Origin: Benincasa hispida
Taxonomy: Eukaryota; Streptophyta; Magnoliopsida; Cucurbitales; Cucurbitaceae
DNA: 64,000 nt
Reading direction: 5' to 3'
NCBI RefSeq assembly: GCF_009727055.1
Contig: NC_052356.1
Span: 776,887-840,886 of the forward strand
How positions within the stretch are numbered: the stretch's first letter is position 1; the number at the start of each line of letters is the position of its first letter. The notes beneath the pieces were generated by a model. The model did not search any database, was not told the DNA's origin, and worked only from the letters and a program-made list of their open reading frames with translations. Below, one piece after another: positions 43,849-55,239 of this stretch. Made by a program: the position numbers and the translations under genes.

Positions 43849-44280
43849 ACTTCTACTGTGATCAGTTAGAATGCCCGCAAGAAAAGAGTGGGTACGAGTT
43901 CCTATAGTGGAGTGTGAAAGCTAGTGTCCTTAGATAAAAGAAATATTATTTATTTTTCTATCGTGTGCGTTTCAAGCGCCCTAGTCAAACCATCACCCTC
44001 GATAGCTTAAATAACTTAATGACTGGTTCCCAAGCCAAAAGTAGGAGAAAGATAGACAGAGGATGCCATAAGGTCATCTCGTGTCTATAGAGTTTTCTTA
44101 GGTTGGTTTTCAATCACACACACACACAGGGAAGCGTAGGAAAAGTTTTAAAAATCTTATCGAATTGTAAATTTCTCATTTTCAAGTTTTGTAGCATGTT
44201 TAGCAATGAGGCCTGAGTTGAGCTCGTATGTAAATCTATTTGCTAGCATGTTTTGTGTAGCTAGGTTTAGGGTGGAGGTG
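42554..44280 (+). other. Repeat-derived region, no gene; possible Tat-type 3' internal sequence
   Basis: No coding domain is recognisable. Near 43,280-43,310 the sequence GGGACAACACATC followed by TTAGGTTGGGGGTGTGG resembles the region before the 3' end of Tat/Athila elements, but no LTR follows. Long A runs are at about 43,728-43,741 and 43,806-43,846 (41 A), inside a purine-rich stretch; the lysine-rich open frame there is low complexity, not a gene. Confidence 0.35.
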
Positions 44281-44512
44281 TTTGATAGCTCCCCAAATGA
44301 GCTAACTTTCTCGACCTAAATTGCACTAGTTCCATTGAATTTAACTTTTGTTCTAGTTTTTAGACAGGTTATCGAGCATAAGGAGCCTTTAGGATGGTTT
44401 GGATACATTTTATGCTTAAATAGAGCATTTAGTAAGCAAAACGGACTAGAATAAACATGGAACTAGTACGATTTAGGCCGAGAAAGATAGCTCATTTGGA
44501 GAGCTATCAAAA
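44281..44512. mobile_element. MITE-like element with about 53-bp terminal inverted repeats
   Basis: The left end TTTGATAGCTCCCCAAATGA (from 44,281) is matched by the right end, whose complement reads TTTGATAGCTCTCCAAATGA (up to 44,512). The repeats pair over about 53 bp with about six mismatches, and partial pairing continues inward. Total length is about 230 bp with no coding sequence. The superfamily is not assigned because I cannot define a convincing target duplication. Confidence 0.7.
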
Positions 44513-44621
44513 CTACTTGATCATATCAACCAAATCTCTATGATGGGTTAGTTGAAATGCAGACACTTCAAAAAAAAGAACAACTCAAGAAAGAAGCATA
44601 AAAATCGCAACTCCATATTAA

Positions 44622-44885
44622 ATGATCCAAGTTTTCTTCTACCTTCCAACAAAAGATACTACAACAAAACTGACCCAATGCCTAATTCTTGGTGTGAATT
44701 GTGATCCTAAAAGTTGGAAAGATGGGCTAGTTTCGTGGGGTGTAGGTGGACTCATTTCCCCTCTCTTAGTTAGGCTTCCCCTTGAGAGTAAACCTCGAGT
44801 GGTTACTTTTTTAAATCGGATGGTGGATACGTTAGGAGGAAGAGAATGGCTTTTCGAAAGGAGAACTACTTTCCAAAGGCGATAG
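44622..44885 (+). CDS. Unidentified small ORF, 87 residues
   Basis: This is an ATG-started frame with a non-repetitive composition (contains SWKDGLVSWGVGGLISPLLV and VVTFLNRMVDTLGGREWLFE). I do not recognise the family, and I see no signal peptide, zinc motif or clear membrane helix. It lies just right of the MITE in repeat-derived DNA and could be a fragment of a transposon or of a transferred gene. It is not a confident gene. Confidence 0.2.
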   Translation: MIQVFFYLPTKDTTTKLTQCLILGVNCDPKSWKDGLVSWGVGGLISPLLVRLPLESKPRVVTFLNRMVDTLGGREWLFERRTTFQRR

Positions 44886-47288
44886 ACTCACCCTCATAGA
44901 GCATGTACCAAGCAATATTCCAATTTCAAGTCAAATTTTGAAAATTATATTAAATTAATTTTTTTAAAAAAGTAGTTTCTAAAGTTTTTATTTTTGTTTT
45001 TGAAATATATCCATAAATTTATCGAATTATTGTAAAGAAATGGTGAGAAATCAAAAATCACAAAAAAAAAACGAAACAATTTTCAAGCAAACCTTTAGAA
45101 ATGAGAAGATTATACGGAGAATTAAAAATCCAGCATCATATGATATTCATTCATTAATTGTACATATCTAGAGCATAGATACAACAAAATCAATTACGAT
45201 AAGGAGGTGCTTGCATTATCAAAAGATCAATATATTTAGGAAAGAATATATTTTTGATCCCTGAGTTTTCAAAATTTTTAGGCTTACTCCGTTCTCTTAT
45301 CCATCGGTCCAATGTGCTCGGCTCATCTCGTGGAGAAAAAAGCCAAAATTGAGTTGTAGTCTTATTTGCCACCTCGACATGGACATAAAAGTCTTTATAA
45401 CATAATCAATAATTTGCTTCATTTTCAATTAGGTCTTGCTTTAGCCTCTTTAGGGGTTGGTTCAAATCTGACCGGTTCCTACAGCACTGCACCATTCCAC
45501 CCATCATTTTTTTTAATATTTGCCACCACTCTCCTTCTTCTCTCTTCTCTTCTCTTCTCTTCTCTAGAATTTGGATTGGTAGTGGTCTCAAAAATACTAC
45601 ACATTAAAAATGCCCCAAATACAGTCATATATAAGGAAATAATGCCTTTCCTCAGACACCAAGCACTTCTTCAAATCAAAGGACATGGATCAAAAATGGG
45701 TTGTAGAAACTCGAGAAAATAAAGTTCAGACCCAAAAGCTACAGATATCATTTCATATCACTGTATTATTCAATGTGGAACACAAGAAACAACCAACCTT
45801 CAACGTCAAAGCAGTCCAAGAGTGATCAATATCATCGAATACTTTGTAATTACTGAAGATGGGTAGGGTGAGATTCTTGCAGCTATGACGTTTAGAACAA
45901 GAAATAAAAACAAAGCAAAATAGGTAAAGTCCTTTAAAATCACATTTGCAATAAGAAATTTTGCCTTGAAAGGGTTCGAAATCATAATCGTATGATCATT
46001 AGTAGAATAGTCAACGATGTATGATATAACCAGAAAAAAACATGAAAATGAGATTTTGAAACCCATATTCGAGATTTTGAACATCTTCATCCAAACTGTT
46101 TGAATTAAAAACAACAAAACCCAAAGAGAACTAAAGATAAGATGGGGGAGATGAGAGAGAACGTGAGAAGAGAGGAAGTGAAGAAAAGAGAAAGAAGAGA
46201 GTGGTAGAAAATATTAAAATACATATATATATTCCAAGTCATCTTGTCACATCATCTATTTACTCAATTTTATGTTTAGTTTTAATAGATTTATTAGTAT
46301 GAAAAACCTTTTAAACCTATTCTTGAAAACTAATGATTAAAATAATTAATTTGAAACATTAAAACTAATGATTAAAATAATTAATTTGAAACATTAAAAA
46401 CCAAACGCAGTTATTGTACCAATATGGTATTTTTCCCATATATTTATCAAACATGTCCAAAATCACATAATGTTGAGCAGGAAATTAACTTGTACGAACT
46501 ATACTATAGAATCAATTGAAATTTGAAGCAAAAAATATTGAAAATTAACAAAACAGCATATCCTTGCACGATCAAATACCAAAATAACAGGTAAGATTCC
46601 TAAGATTAGTGCTAAAAATGGGAATCATTTAAGAAGAACCCGTCTACAAAAATGGAAAACTTTTGTTTCGAAAGGAGGCATCCATGCCAAAGTAAAAGAG
46701 CCATGATTTCCTTTCAAGGTTCTTAACTTTGTTCAATTATCACAAGAAATAAACCCAGATACTGATAAAGGTAGAGGCTAGAAAGATTGTCAAAACAAAG
46801 CTGCACTAGAACTCAGATTAATATCTGTATTCATAACAGGCGTGCTTTTGAAATTGGAAAGAAAAATAAAATGCGAGGAAGGAGAAACACGAGGCAGCAA
46901 AAGAACATTTTTGTCAAATTAAATCAGGGGCAGCATATTGGTAAGCACCATTATTTCAACAGCGTTTCCTAAAATTGCTGTTATTAGATGCTAGTATTTC
47001 TAGAGTAGTGATTATGACAGTGACCTTTTACTCTCTACCAAGCTCCTGTTTCTTTTCTCCTACAACATTAAACACAAATGAAAATCAGAGACCTGCGAAT
47101 CTCTAATCTACCCGCATCTTTAATCAATTCTTTTAGAGATGCATCAAAACTCGAGACATGGTAAGGCCAGCAAGTTGAACCGAACCACTGGATGCACACC
47201 CACTTCCTTCATCTACCTCCTCAAGGGATCCAGACACTTCCCTTGCGCAATCTCTAGTGTAGATGATTTCAATAATGTGCTAAACATC
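44886..47288. other. Intergenic region, no gene supported
   Basis: AT-rich sequence with scattered short frames that have no recognisable domains. It holds a perfect 35-bp tandem duplication (46,326-46,395) and a TCTTC-rich stretch at about 45,530-45,565. Confidence 0.5.
46326..46395. repeat. Perfect 35-bp tandem duplication
   Basis: The unit beginning AAAACTAATGATTAAAATAA occupies 46,326-46,360 and again 46,361-46,395 without differences. Confidence 0.95.
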
Positions 47289-48695
47289 TTTTTCCTTTTT
47301 CTTTTTCTTTTTCTTTTTCTTTTTCTTTTTCTATACAAAACAATCTCTCGTTGAAAATAAAATGAAAGAATACCAGCCCACAAAAAATGAGAGCCACCAA
47401 AGAAAGGGCCTGCATCCTATAAAATAACACCTATCAAAAAGTTACAAAAAAAAACCTTCACACCGAAACCAAAGAAAAACATGAAATCTAACAAGGACTG
47501 CGCATCACACAGGTCTCTTTCCAAGCCTCCAAACATTATTGTTCCTCTCTCCAAAGATCTCACAATAACACACATCCCGGAAAACACAGGAAACAATCCT
47601 TCTCCTTAAAAGATGGATGGAAAAGAACTCCTCGATCATCTCAATCAAGTCAGCAGGTCAGCTGAAAGACAAACGTCTCAGAAAAATAATTCAACACAAA
47701 ATGAGTGAAGTCACATCTCTAAAGGAAATAATTAAGGTCCTCCTCGGCATTCCGACAAAGAATACAATCAAATGGACCAATCAACAAACCCCACTTTCTC
47801 AATAGCCAATCCTGAGTAGCATGACCATGGATAACTTGCCCGAAAAAGAACTTAACCTTTGTTTTGGAATCTTGATCAGAGGACAGCAGTCTCTGATGGG
47901 AGAAAGGTCCATTAAGCAACAAAAGGAATTGCAAAAGAAGCCCCACCGAAGGGTTAGGACTCCATATAGCATATCCTCCTCCCATTCCTAAAATAAACTT
48001 CCCCTACCAAAAACTGGAGAGTCGTAACATTTTTCGTTCCCCTATTGAACAAAGGACAATAGAATCCAGTCCTAGACCAATCTAAGATATCAGCTGCAAA
48101 ATGATTTTCTAAAGATGAAAAGTGGCAAAGATGAGGAAATGCAGTGCGAAGGGGTTTATCTAATCCTCCAAAAAGTACATTTCCTTTCCCTCCCCCACAA
48201 CTCCACGGACAACTGGACAAGATCAAGAAAAGATGGGAGCTTGGAAGAAATATCCTTCCAAAAATTTGTGTGCACCTTTAAACTTGCCTGACAACCGATC
48301 AAAGAGGTGAGACTCATACTTAATCGCAATAATCCTCCACCACAGGGTGCTAGACTCAAGGGGGAAATGCCAAAGCTATTTCACCAGGCTTTGCTTTGAG
48401 TTTGCAAATTCCCAATCTCAAGCCCTTCCAAGTTCATAGGCTTCCCAATCACCACTCACAAGGTGTGCGCCTTCGCCTTCATCGACCCCTTCCCATAAGA
48501 AATCTCTCATAAAGTTCTCAATGCTTTTACAAACTGAACAGGCAGCTATAAAGAGGGAGGAACAGTAAATGGGCATACCACTTAGTACATAATCTACCAC
48601 TTTTAGAGAAGTTTCTCTTCCAGTTCCAACAAGTCGGTCTCTTTCAAACCCTATCCAAAATCTCTTTCCAATCTCTCTTCCAAGCATCCTTTCCT
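47289..48695 (-). pseudogene. 5'-truncated LINE: RT C-terminus to zf-RVT and 3' tail
   Basis: From about 48,690 the minus strand encodes the end of a LINE reverse transcriptase (VLSGMPIYCSSLF, SVCKSIENFMRDFLWEGVDE) and, after frameshifts, FWKDISSKLPSFLDLVQLSV. The zf-RVT block follows (KVKFFFGQVIHGHATQDWLL, WGLLIGPFDCILCRNAEEDL), then a GERNN-like C-terminal block near 47,545. The left end is an (AAAAAG)n tail, seen on the plus strand as repeated CTTTTT at about 47,294-47,331. No RT active site is present, so the insertion was truncated. It lies about 37 bp downstream of the PPR stop codon, in the same orientation. Confidence 0.85.
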
Positions 48696-48731
48696 TTCAT
48701 AAATCAGAGAATCAGAATTCAACTTTCATAA

Positions 48732-51320
48732 CTACCAGTAATCTCCACAAGAGCAACTTCCATTCTGCAAGTGATGAAATCGGTGCCCATCCCGCATAAC
48801 AAGTTTCCTCATGGCAACAAGAGAAATCAATTTCATCACCTGGTGACAATCGTTGCAAACTCGAAGGTTTTTCATCACATAGATTGGCATCCAATCAGGC
48901 AAGCTAATCAAACCAAAAGCAATAGCAAGCTTCTCACTATGATACCCAACAGAACTCGACCCATCAACATAACCATAATCATCTTTGATCTTCTTAATAA
49001 TGTCTTCCAATGCCTTATAAATATCCTTGATTTGTGGATGGCTTGTGTCATTGACAGTAAAGACATGGACCCTGTTGCTCACCTCTATCCAGCTGCAGCC
49101 AGGATCTTTCTGTACTCCCTTCTCTCTCATCACCTGTCTCACATCAGAAACACATTCCAGTCTCCCAGAACTAGAGTAGACATTTGCTAGCAGAATGTAA
49201 CTTTCAAAGTTTTCAGTGTTCAATTCTAGCAAGTTCTTCATTGCCAGCTCTGCCATTTCAGTGTCACGGTGGATCCTACAAGCACTGAGTAGAGCGCCCC
49301 ATATGGTGGCATTTGGCTTAAATGGCATTTGATCAATCAGATCCAAGGCCGGCTTTAGTAACCCAGCTCGACCGAACAGATCTACCATACACACAAAGTG
49401 CTCTAGAGTTGCAGAGATGCCAAAATCTTTAGTCATGGAGTTAAAGTAATGTTTTGCTTCTTTTACAAGGCCTGAATGGCTGCAACCTGAGAGAATTGCA
49501 ACATAGGTGATATGATCAGGTCTGCAACCAACCATCAACATGTTCTGAAAAACTTCAATCACCTTCCTGCCTTCACCATTTTGAGCATATCCTCCCATTA
49601 TTGAGTTCCAAGAAATCAAGTTTTTCTCTTGTATTGAGTCAAAAATTTTCTGCGCTTCTTCAATTCTACCACATCTGGAATATAAGGTAATTACACTGTT
49701 AGCAACTGAAACATCAGAACCAAGCCCTACTTTTACCGCTTGAGATACAATTTGTGTCCCAAGTTTTGAAATTGCTAACTCAGAACAAGCACTGATCGTC
49801 GTAACAAAGGTGATCCAATCTGGCCTAACTTCCTGTCTTAGCATAAGAATGTACAATTTTAAACCTTCTTCCCAAAAACCGTTTTGGAAATATGCACCTA
49901 ACATTGCATTCCAACTTATGACATTACGCTCTGGCATTCGGTCAAAATAATCCCGTGCTCTTTCTACATTGCCACTGTGGGTGAACGAAGTGATCATTGT
50001 TGTCCATGAGATAACATCTTGAGCAGCCATTGTTTCAAAAGCAAGACTTGCCTTCTCAACATCTCCACATTTTGCATACATTGTCAAAGTAGCATTGCCT
50101 ACAGGTACAGATGAATTCATCCCAGTCTTCACTGTAAATCCATGTAACTGCTCCCCAATTGAAATATTTTTTTCTCCTTCACATACACCAAGAATGGTTG
50201 CAAGAATAAAGTCATCCATAGTAACACAATCTTCTCTCATTTGATAAAAAATATCATAAACTTCTTCTTGACTACCAAACTGTGCAATTCCACTAATTAG
50301 TGAAGTCCAGGTTACTACATTGCGTTCTGTTAATGAGTTAAATACCCGTTTTGAAGCTTCAATGAGTCCACATTTTGCATACATATCAACCAATCCATTG
50401 CCCACCAAAACATCCAAAAAGGGTTCGATGCGGACAATTCGGGCATGCAAATGTTTACCCCATTGAAAATCACAGATATTAGCACATGCACTAAGAACAC
50501 TTGCATATGTCATTGGATTTGGTTGGCAATCCTGAATCCACATCTCAACAAACGTACCAAGGCTCTGTGTGTGCAGACCATGTTGAGAAAATGATGAAAT
50601 GATTGTGTTCCAAGAGACGGAATCACGTTCAGGCATTTGTATGAAAGTGTCAAATGCCCGTCCCATCTCGTGCAATTTAGAGTAACCATAGATCATACTA
50701 TTCCAACTAAATAAGCTTGGCTTTTCAATCCTTAGAAAGACTTGCTCAGCAGCATAAATAGCACCACACTTTATATACATATCAATAATAGAATTTTGGA
50801 TGGCTTTGTTGTTTCCAAAGCCATATTTCTCTGAGAGACCGTGCAACTGAAGAGCTATCCTTACATAACCAACACTACTACAAGCCTTCATTGCACAAGA
50901 GAAACAAAACAAGTCAGGAACATGATCTGAATCCCAAAACATTGAAACAAAAAGTTTAAGAGTATCCACTGGCTGACCATTGCGGAAATAGCCCGACATC
51001 ATTGCAGTCCAAGAAACAGGATCTCTAAGGGGCATTTCATCAAACATCTTCTCTGCTTCCCTTACTCGACCACAATCCAACAACCCATTAAGAATTGTAT
51101 TCCAAGTAATGACATTGCGTTGCTCGCTGTTAAAGAAAATCCGAAGAGCCTCATTTATTAATCCACATTTTGAGTACATGTGTAAGAGATGGTTTTGGAG
51201 GAAAACAGAGGAGCACAAACCAGTGGAGATGAGTTGGGCATGAAGCTTTGATGCAACAGATGTTGATCCAAGAAATGTACAAGCTTTCATGGCCTCAAAG
51301 AATTTTTGGGAGAGTTCCAT
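48732..51320 (-). CDS. PPR-DYW protein, probable organellar C-to-U RNA editing factor
   Basis: The 862-residue frame has no internal stop. It is a PLS-type pentatricopeptide protein: repeats with VDMYAKCG, NVVTWTSLISG and VISWNAMLGAYFQNG motifs run from about residue 20 to 660. E motifs follow, then the PG box (DPGCSWIEV) and a DYW domain. The DYW deaminase residues are HSE at 794-796, CNDC at 822-825, RFHH at 847-850 and CSCGDYW at the end. Such proteins bind a specific organellar transcript and deaminate a cytidine. The stretch between the PG-box region and HSE is short (GYVDGSSSVGYHSEK), some 15-20 residues less than usual. The frame also stays open at least 42 codons upstream of the chosen ATG, with an acceptor-like TTTCCAG near 51,440, so an extra 5' exon is possible. 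I do not assign an ortholog. Confidence 0.93.
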   Translation of the reverse strand: MELSQKFFEAMKACTFLGSTSVASKLHAQLISTGLCSSVFLQNHLLHMYSKCGLINEALRIFFNSEQRNVITWNTILNGLLDCGRVREAEKMFDEMPLRDPVSWTAMMSGYFRNGQPVDTLKLFVSMFWDSDHVPDLFCFSCAMKACSSVGYVRIALQLHGLSEKYGFGNNKAIQNSIIDMYIKCGAIYAAEQVFLRIEKPSLFSWNSMIYGYSKLHEMGRAFDTFIQMPERDSVSWNTIISSFSQHGLHTQSLGTFVEMWIQDCQPNPMTYASVLSACANICDFQWGKHLHARIVRIEPFLDVLVGNGLVDMYAKCGLIEASKRVFNSLTERNVVTWTSLISGIAQFGSQEEVYDIFYQMREDCVTMDDFILATILGVCEGEKNISIGEQLHGFTVKTGMNSSVPVGNATLTMYAKCGDVEKASLAFETMAAQDVISWTTMITSFTHSGNVERARDYFDRMPERNVISWNAMLGAYFQNGFWEEGLKLYILMLRQEVRPDWITFVTTISACSELAISKLGTQIVSQAVKVGLGSDVSVANSVITLYSRCGRIEEAQKIFDSIQEKNLISWNSIMGGYAQNGEGRKVIEVFQNMLMVGCRPDHITYVAILSGCSHSGLVKEAKHYFNSMTKDFGISATLEHFVCMVDLFGRAGLLKPALDLIDQMPFKPNATIWGALLSACRIHRDTEMAELAMKNLLELNTENFESYILLANVYSSSGRLECVSDVRQVMREKGVQKDPGCSWIEVSNRVHVFTVNDTSHPQIKDIYKALEDIIKKIKDDYGYVDGSSSVGYHSEKLAIAFGLISLPDWMPIYVMKNLRVCNDCHQVMKLISLVAMRKLVMRDGHRFHHLQNGSCSCGDYW

Positions 51321-51544
51321 GTAAGAAAGCTGAGCAAAGGGGTCGTAACCAAGATTGAACTTTCCATAGAGGACTTGTTCCTGAGTTGGACTATGATGAA
51401 CCTGATGCGGGAGGCCATGGAAGACCCTGAGGATGAACCTGGAAACAGTTCAGGGTGAGAAAACCAAACTAAAAGGATTTGTATGAATACAGTTAGCACT
51501 AGATTGTCAAGAATAATATCTAATATTTGAAAACTGACACTCAT

Positions 51545-54483
51545 TAAAACTCACTTCATACTGAACAAACATTAGATTTTTGAAAAACCTCGACATTTCA
51601 GAAAGTATTGACTACGTCATAAACATCAAAGATTAATGATCACTTGATGTATCTTCTATGTCAAGTTTAATTTTTTTACTGGATGTTTTTTATATGACAA
51701 GTTCTAAAAAATTATAATGTAAAGTTAAAAATTACTTGATACATGTTAAAGCGTCTATTTTAATAAGAAACTGAGTTTTGATTGAGAAATATGAGCAAGA
51801 ATATACCAAAAGAAAAAAGAAAAAGAAAAACCCGCAAAAGAAACTCAAAGAACTACAACAAAAACACAAAAACTCCAATCCAATAGACTAAGGCCTAAAT
51901 GAATGGTAAGGGCTCCTATTATTCATCGATATGTGAGGAAGGAAAAAAAGGGGAAGCCACCCGTGACTTCAGTGGGTTGAGAATTGGGCACGTGCTTTCT
52001 GTTATGGAAGTGGGGACCACTGGAAGGAGGTTTAAGAAGGGTTGTGGAATAAGGAGAAAGGGTGGATACTTTGTGGCTGAATCTTCCGCAAGAGGAGAGG
52101 GGCACTCTCGAATACGCCATAGCTAGTTCTTCGTATTTCATTGTGCATGTTACTTTCTGTCTTTGATATCGTGGCTTGCTTAGTCTTTCTTTTTAATCGT
52201 TCAGACTTCTTGCGTTTAAATCAATGTATTACAGTATCAGGCAGTTGTTCCCCTGTTTTCGTGCTGTCTTGCTTGTTGGGATCTTCTGAGGGCAGGAAAT
52301 TGTCTTAAGATACCTAACAGATAATTACTTAAGACATGAATCAAGGCAGGTATTAAATCTAATGATTTTCCACAAATCCTCCACGTAACACTCACTCCTA
52401 GAAACTCTATTATTACTCTCAAGCCAAATCCCTCAACAACAGTAAAGAAGCAAGCCTGCCACAGAAAATGTTTTATGTTCCTTCCATGTTCAGTGTGTCT
52501 AGGCTTTTCTATTTTTTAATTTATAAAAATGTTCCTCCATGCATGCCCAACATTGTTTCAGCAAACTAATATCTTAAATTTTATAAGATTTCCACTGCAA
52601 TATCAATAATTTCTTCACTATACTTGCATTTTCAAAAAAAATGAAAACCTACTTTTTTTTTATAAGCTTAAGGATATTGATGAAACTTTAGAAGTTCACA
52701 GGCATTTTTTAAACAAAGTACAAAGTTCAGATAGGTATTTTCTATAATTTAACCTTTCTCAAAAAGTAAAGAAAGAATAAAAGTATAGAACCACATACTC
52801 TATGGTAGAGTCATAGGGAAGGGCTGAGAGATATAACCTTGTTTTGGAGAGACGTGTGTATAATGCAAGTTTTGTGTAACACTCCATTTGCGTCTGATAT
52901 TAATCTTCCTATGCCAAACCTGCAGACGTAGAAAAACTTTTATCACTAGTACATCATATTACCTTAACTACCTGTAACAAATCCCATCCAACAAGAGATT
53001 TACTTAAATATTTGAATTCACCTATAATATACAAATTACCTCTAGTAACTCAAAATTGCCAACAAACTACAAGATGGCCGATGGTGAAAAACACTACCAA
53101 TACTCAAAGTTGACAACAGACTCCAAACTCAAATGTAAACAAACTCAAATACTATTCATATCATAATCTCCTTCCAAACTTACATATTCATGAACCTTCT
53201 TTATGACGATTGCTTCCTTCAAGATAGACCCTTGACTAGTATTTTCTTTTGTTTTCTTAACTTCTAACAGATCCCTCCCCTAAGTAAAACAGGGAAAAAA
53301 ACAAAAACAAAAAAAAGGAAAAAATACATGGCATAAAAAAAAACCAGCCCACAACAAAAAGACCAGCTAAAAGAAGGGACCCAACTATACAAAATAAAAC
53401 CGACTTAACCAGATAATCTCAACAAAACCATCATACTCATAAACCACAGGAACACATAATAATATTTCAGCATGCTAGTCATTACAAGTCACAATATCTT
53501 ACTCGACAATCCAATTATTCAAAGCACATCAGAATAGTATAATTCGATAGAGTATATTATCACATAATAACATAAGAAGAATTAAAAACAAGCAGCATGC
53601 TACACAGAGACCCATCAAGCAGAATTCTACTTACCTAAACAGTTTAAAGCACTTCTAAATTATTCGAAAGACTCCTATAAGTATTATATCAAGGTTCCAA
53701 AGTTAGAACTTGGTTAAAAACTTTCTTCAAAGTCTCAAAAAGCATTTGGAATGAGTAATTTTGCCCAAAGCAACCTTAAACCTCAATCCGAACACTTCAA
53801 ATCAAATTTCAACTACAAACAGAAGTACAGGAGGGTCGTAAACTAAATTACAGCGCCTTTTCGCAAGGATATATAGGGATGTAACGCCTAAAACTCACCA
53901 CTACCAACTTGAATCCAAGCTGAAAAGTGCTCAAATAGGTCCAAAACTACCCCAAATCTATAACTAAGAGCTTCAAGTGTTAGGGACTGATTCAAAACGC
54001 CTAAAAAGAAGTTAAAAAAGAATTAGTGCGTTCTTTACTCACTGAAACTTACCCAGAAGATCTGAATGCTTGCTGGTTGGTGTTTGAATCGCTTAAAACT
54101 GATGAATAGAAGTCGTTAGGGAGTGGGTAATGCAAAACTAAGTCGGTTTTGAGTGGGTTAGCACCCAAACTCAACGTAAAGAACCAAAACGCCAAAAGAA
54201 GCTGCTGGAACACCAATAACTGAATGTCACCCATCAGAAACACATCGCCGATCGTTGAGGGCACTGCTCGTAGGTTTGGGCGTCCCTGGCGCCGAGTGGT
54301 TCACCGGAGCTGCTTGATTCCGTTAAGAAGGTGAACGGGTGATGCTGAGGAGAAAAATGGAAAATTGTTCAAACCCTCTCAACTTTTCACTTTACAAAAC
54401 TACCACCATCTTTAAAAATTCGTTCAAAGGATTTTTCTCAAGACATCTCGATCGAAATCGTATCCCAAGATTTAAGTAAAATA

Positions 54484-54517
<34 letters not shown>

Positions 54518-55239
54518 TTTATGAATTGATTATTAAAACATTTAATTTACCATTATGCCTTCAAACATATTATATTATAATTATTATATAATTATTTTAG
54601 AAATCCATCTATTGATTTGCTCTACAAGTTTTACTCAAAAACATCTTACGAAACTTTTAGAAATCTTCTTGACCATCTTTGAACAAAATCACGAAAACAA
54701 GGTTTATATGTCTATTTTTTGTTATATTAAATTTTTTTTTTTTCTAAAATACATGATAATGACAAAAAAAAAAAGGTTCGCGCAGTTGTTTACGTAATCT
54801 CGATCTAAATGCAGTAATCTCGTTTGAGATCAATACATTTTACCTCGAGATTGAATATGAAGGGCTAAATTTTGGGCGAGATGATTACATGTTTTCCCTG
54901 AGATTGTTTATTATCCTTGAGATTTTGATGGTTTTTAGTAACTTTTTTGGTATATCTATTTGGTTTGCTTTTTTCAAAATGCTTCGTATATTTGTTTTTT
55001 TTTTTCCCCTTTCGGGCTAATGGAAGGAGAATGAGCAAGAATATGTAGGAGCACAGTTAAACGGTTTGATTGTAGACATTAGAATAACATACGAGGATTT
55101 TTTTATAGCAAATATATAGAATAAGTGGGATAATTTTTATTGAGTTTGAATTGGTTATAAGGTGTTTGTATAATGTTAGGTTGAATGTTTCTGCTTTTGT
55201 GATTAGTAATCAAGTGAACCTTCATTTTTTTTCTTAACC
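51545..55239. other. Intergenic region upstream of the PPR gene, no supported gene
   Basis: AT-rich sequence. Open frames are short. The one at 51,899-52,126 (plus, 75 residues, glycine/arginine-rich, containing FSGLRIGHVLSVMEVGTTGR) has no domain I recognise and could be a transposon fragment. A run of 30 A is at 54,485-54,514. The first part should hold the PPR promoter, but I cannot place it. Confidence 0.5.

Noticed and set aside
43683..43907. Lysine-rich open frame
   Set aside because: It is a translated poly(A)/purine-rich low-complexity stretch.
47139..47354. Open frame ending in repeated phenylalanine and leucine
   Set aside because: The end is the CTTTTT repeat, i.e. the reversed AAAAAG tail of the LINE fragment.
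48771..49190. Plus-strand frame of 139 residues
   Set aside because: It is antisense to the C-terminal DYW region of the PPR gene and has no domain.
52860..54320. Possible LTR (TGTAACACTCC start and a GGTAAGTTTCAGTGAGTAAAG-like minus-strand end)
   Set aside because: No primer-binding site, no target duplication and no second copy in the window; left as unassigned intergenic DNA.
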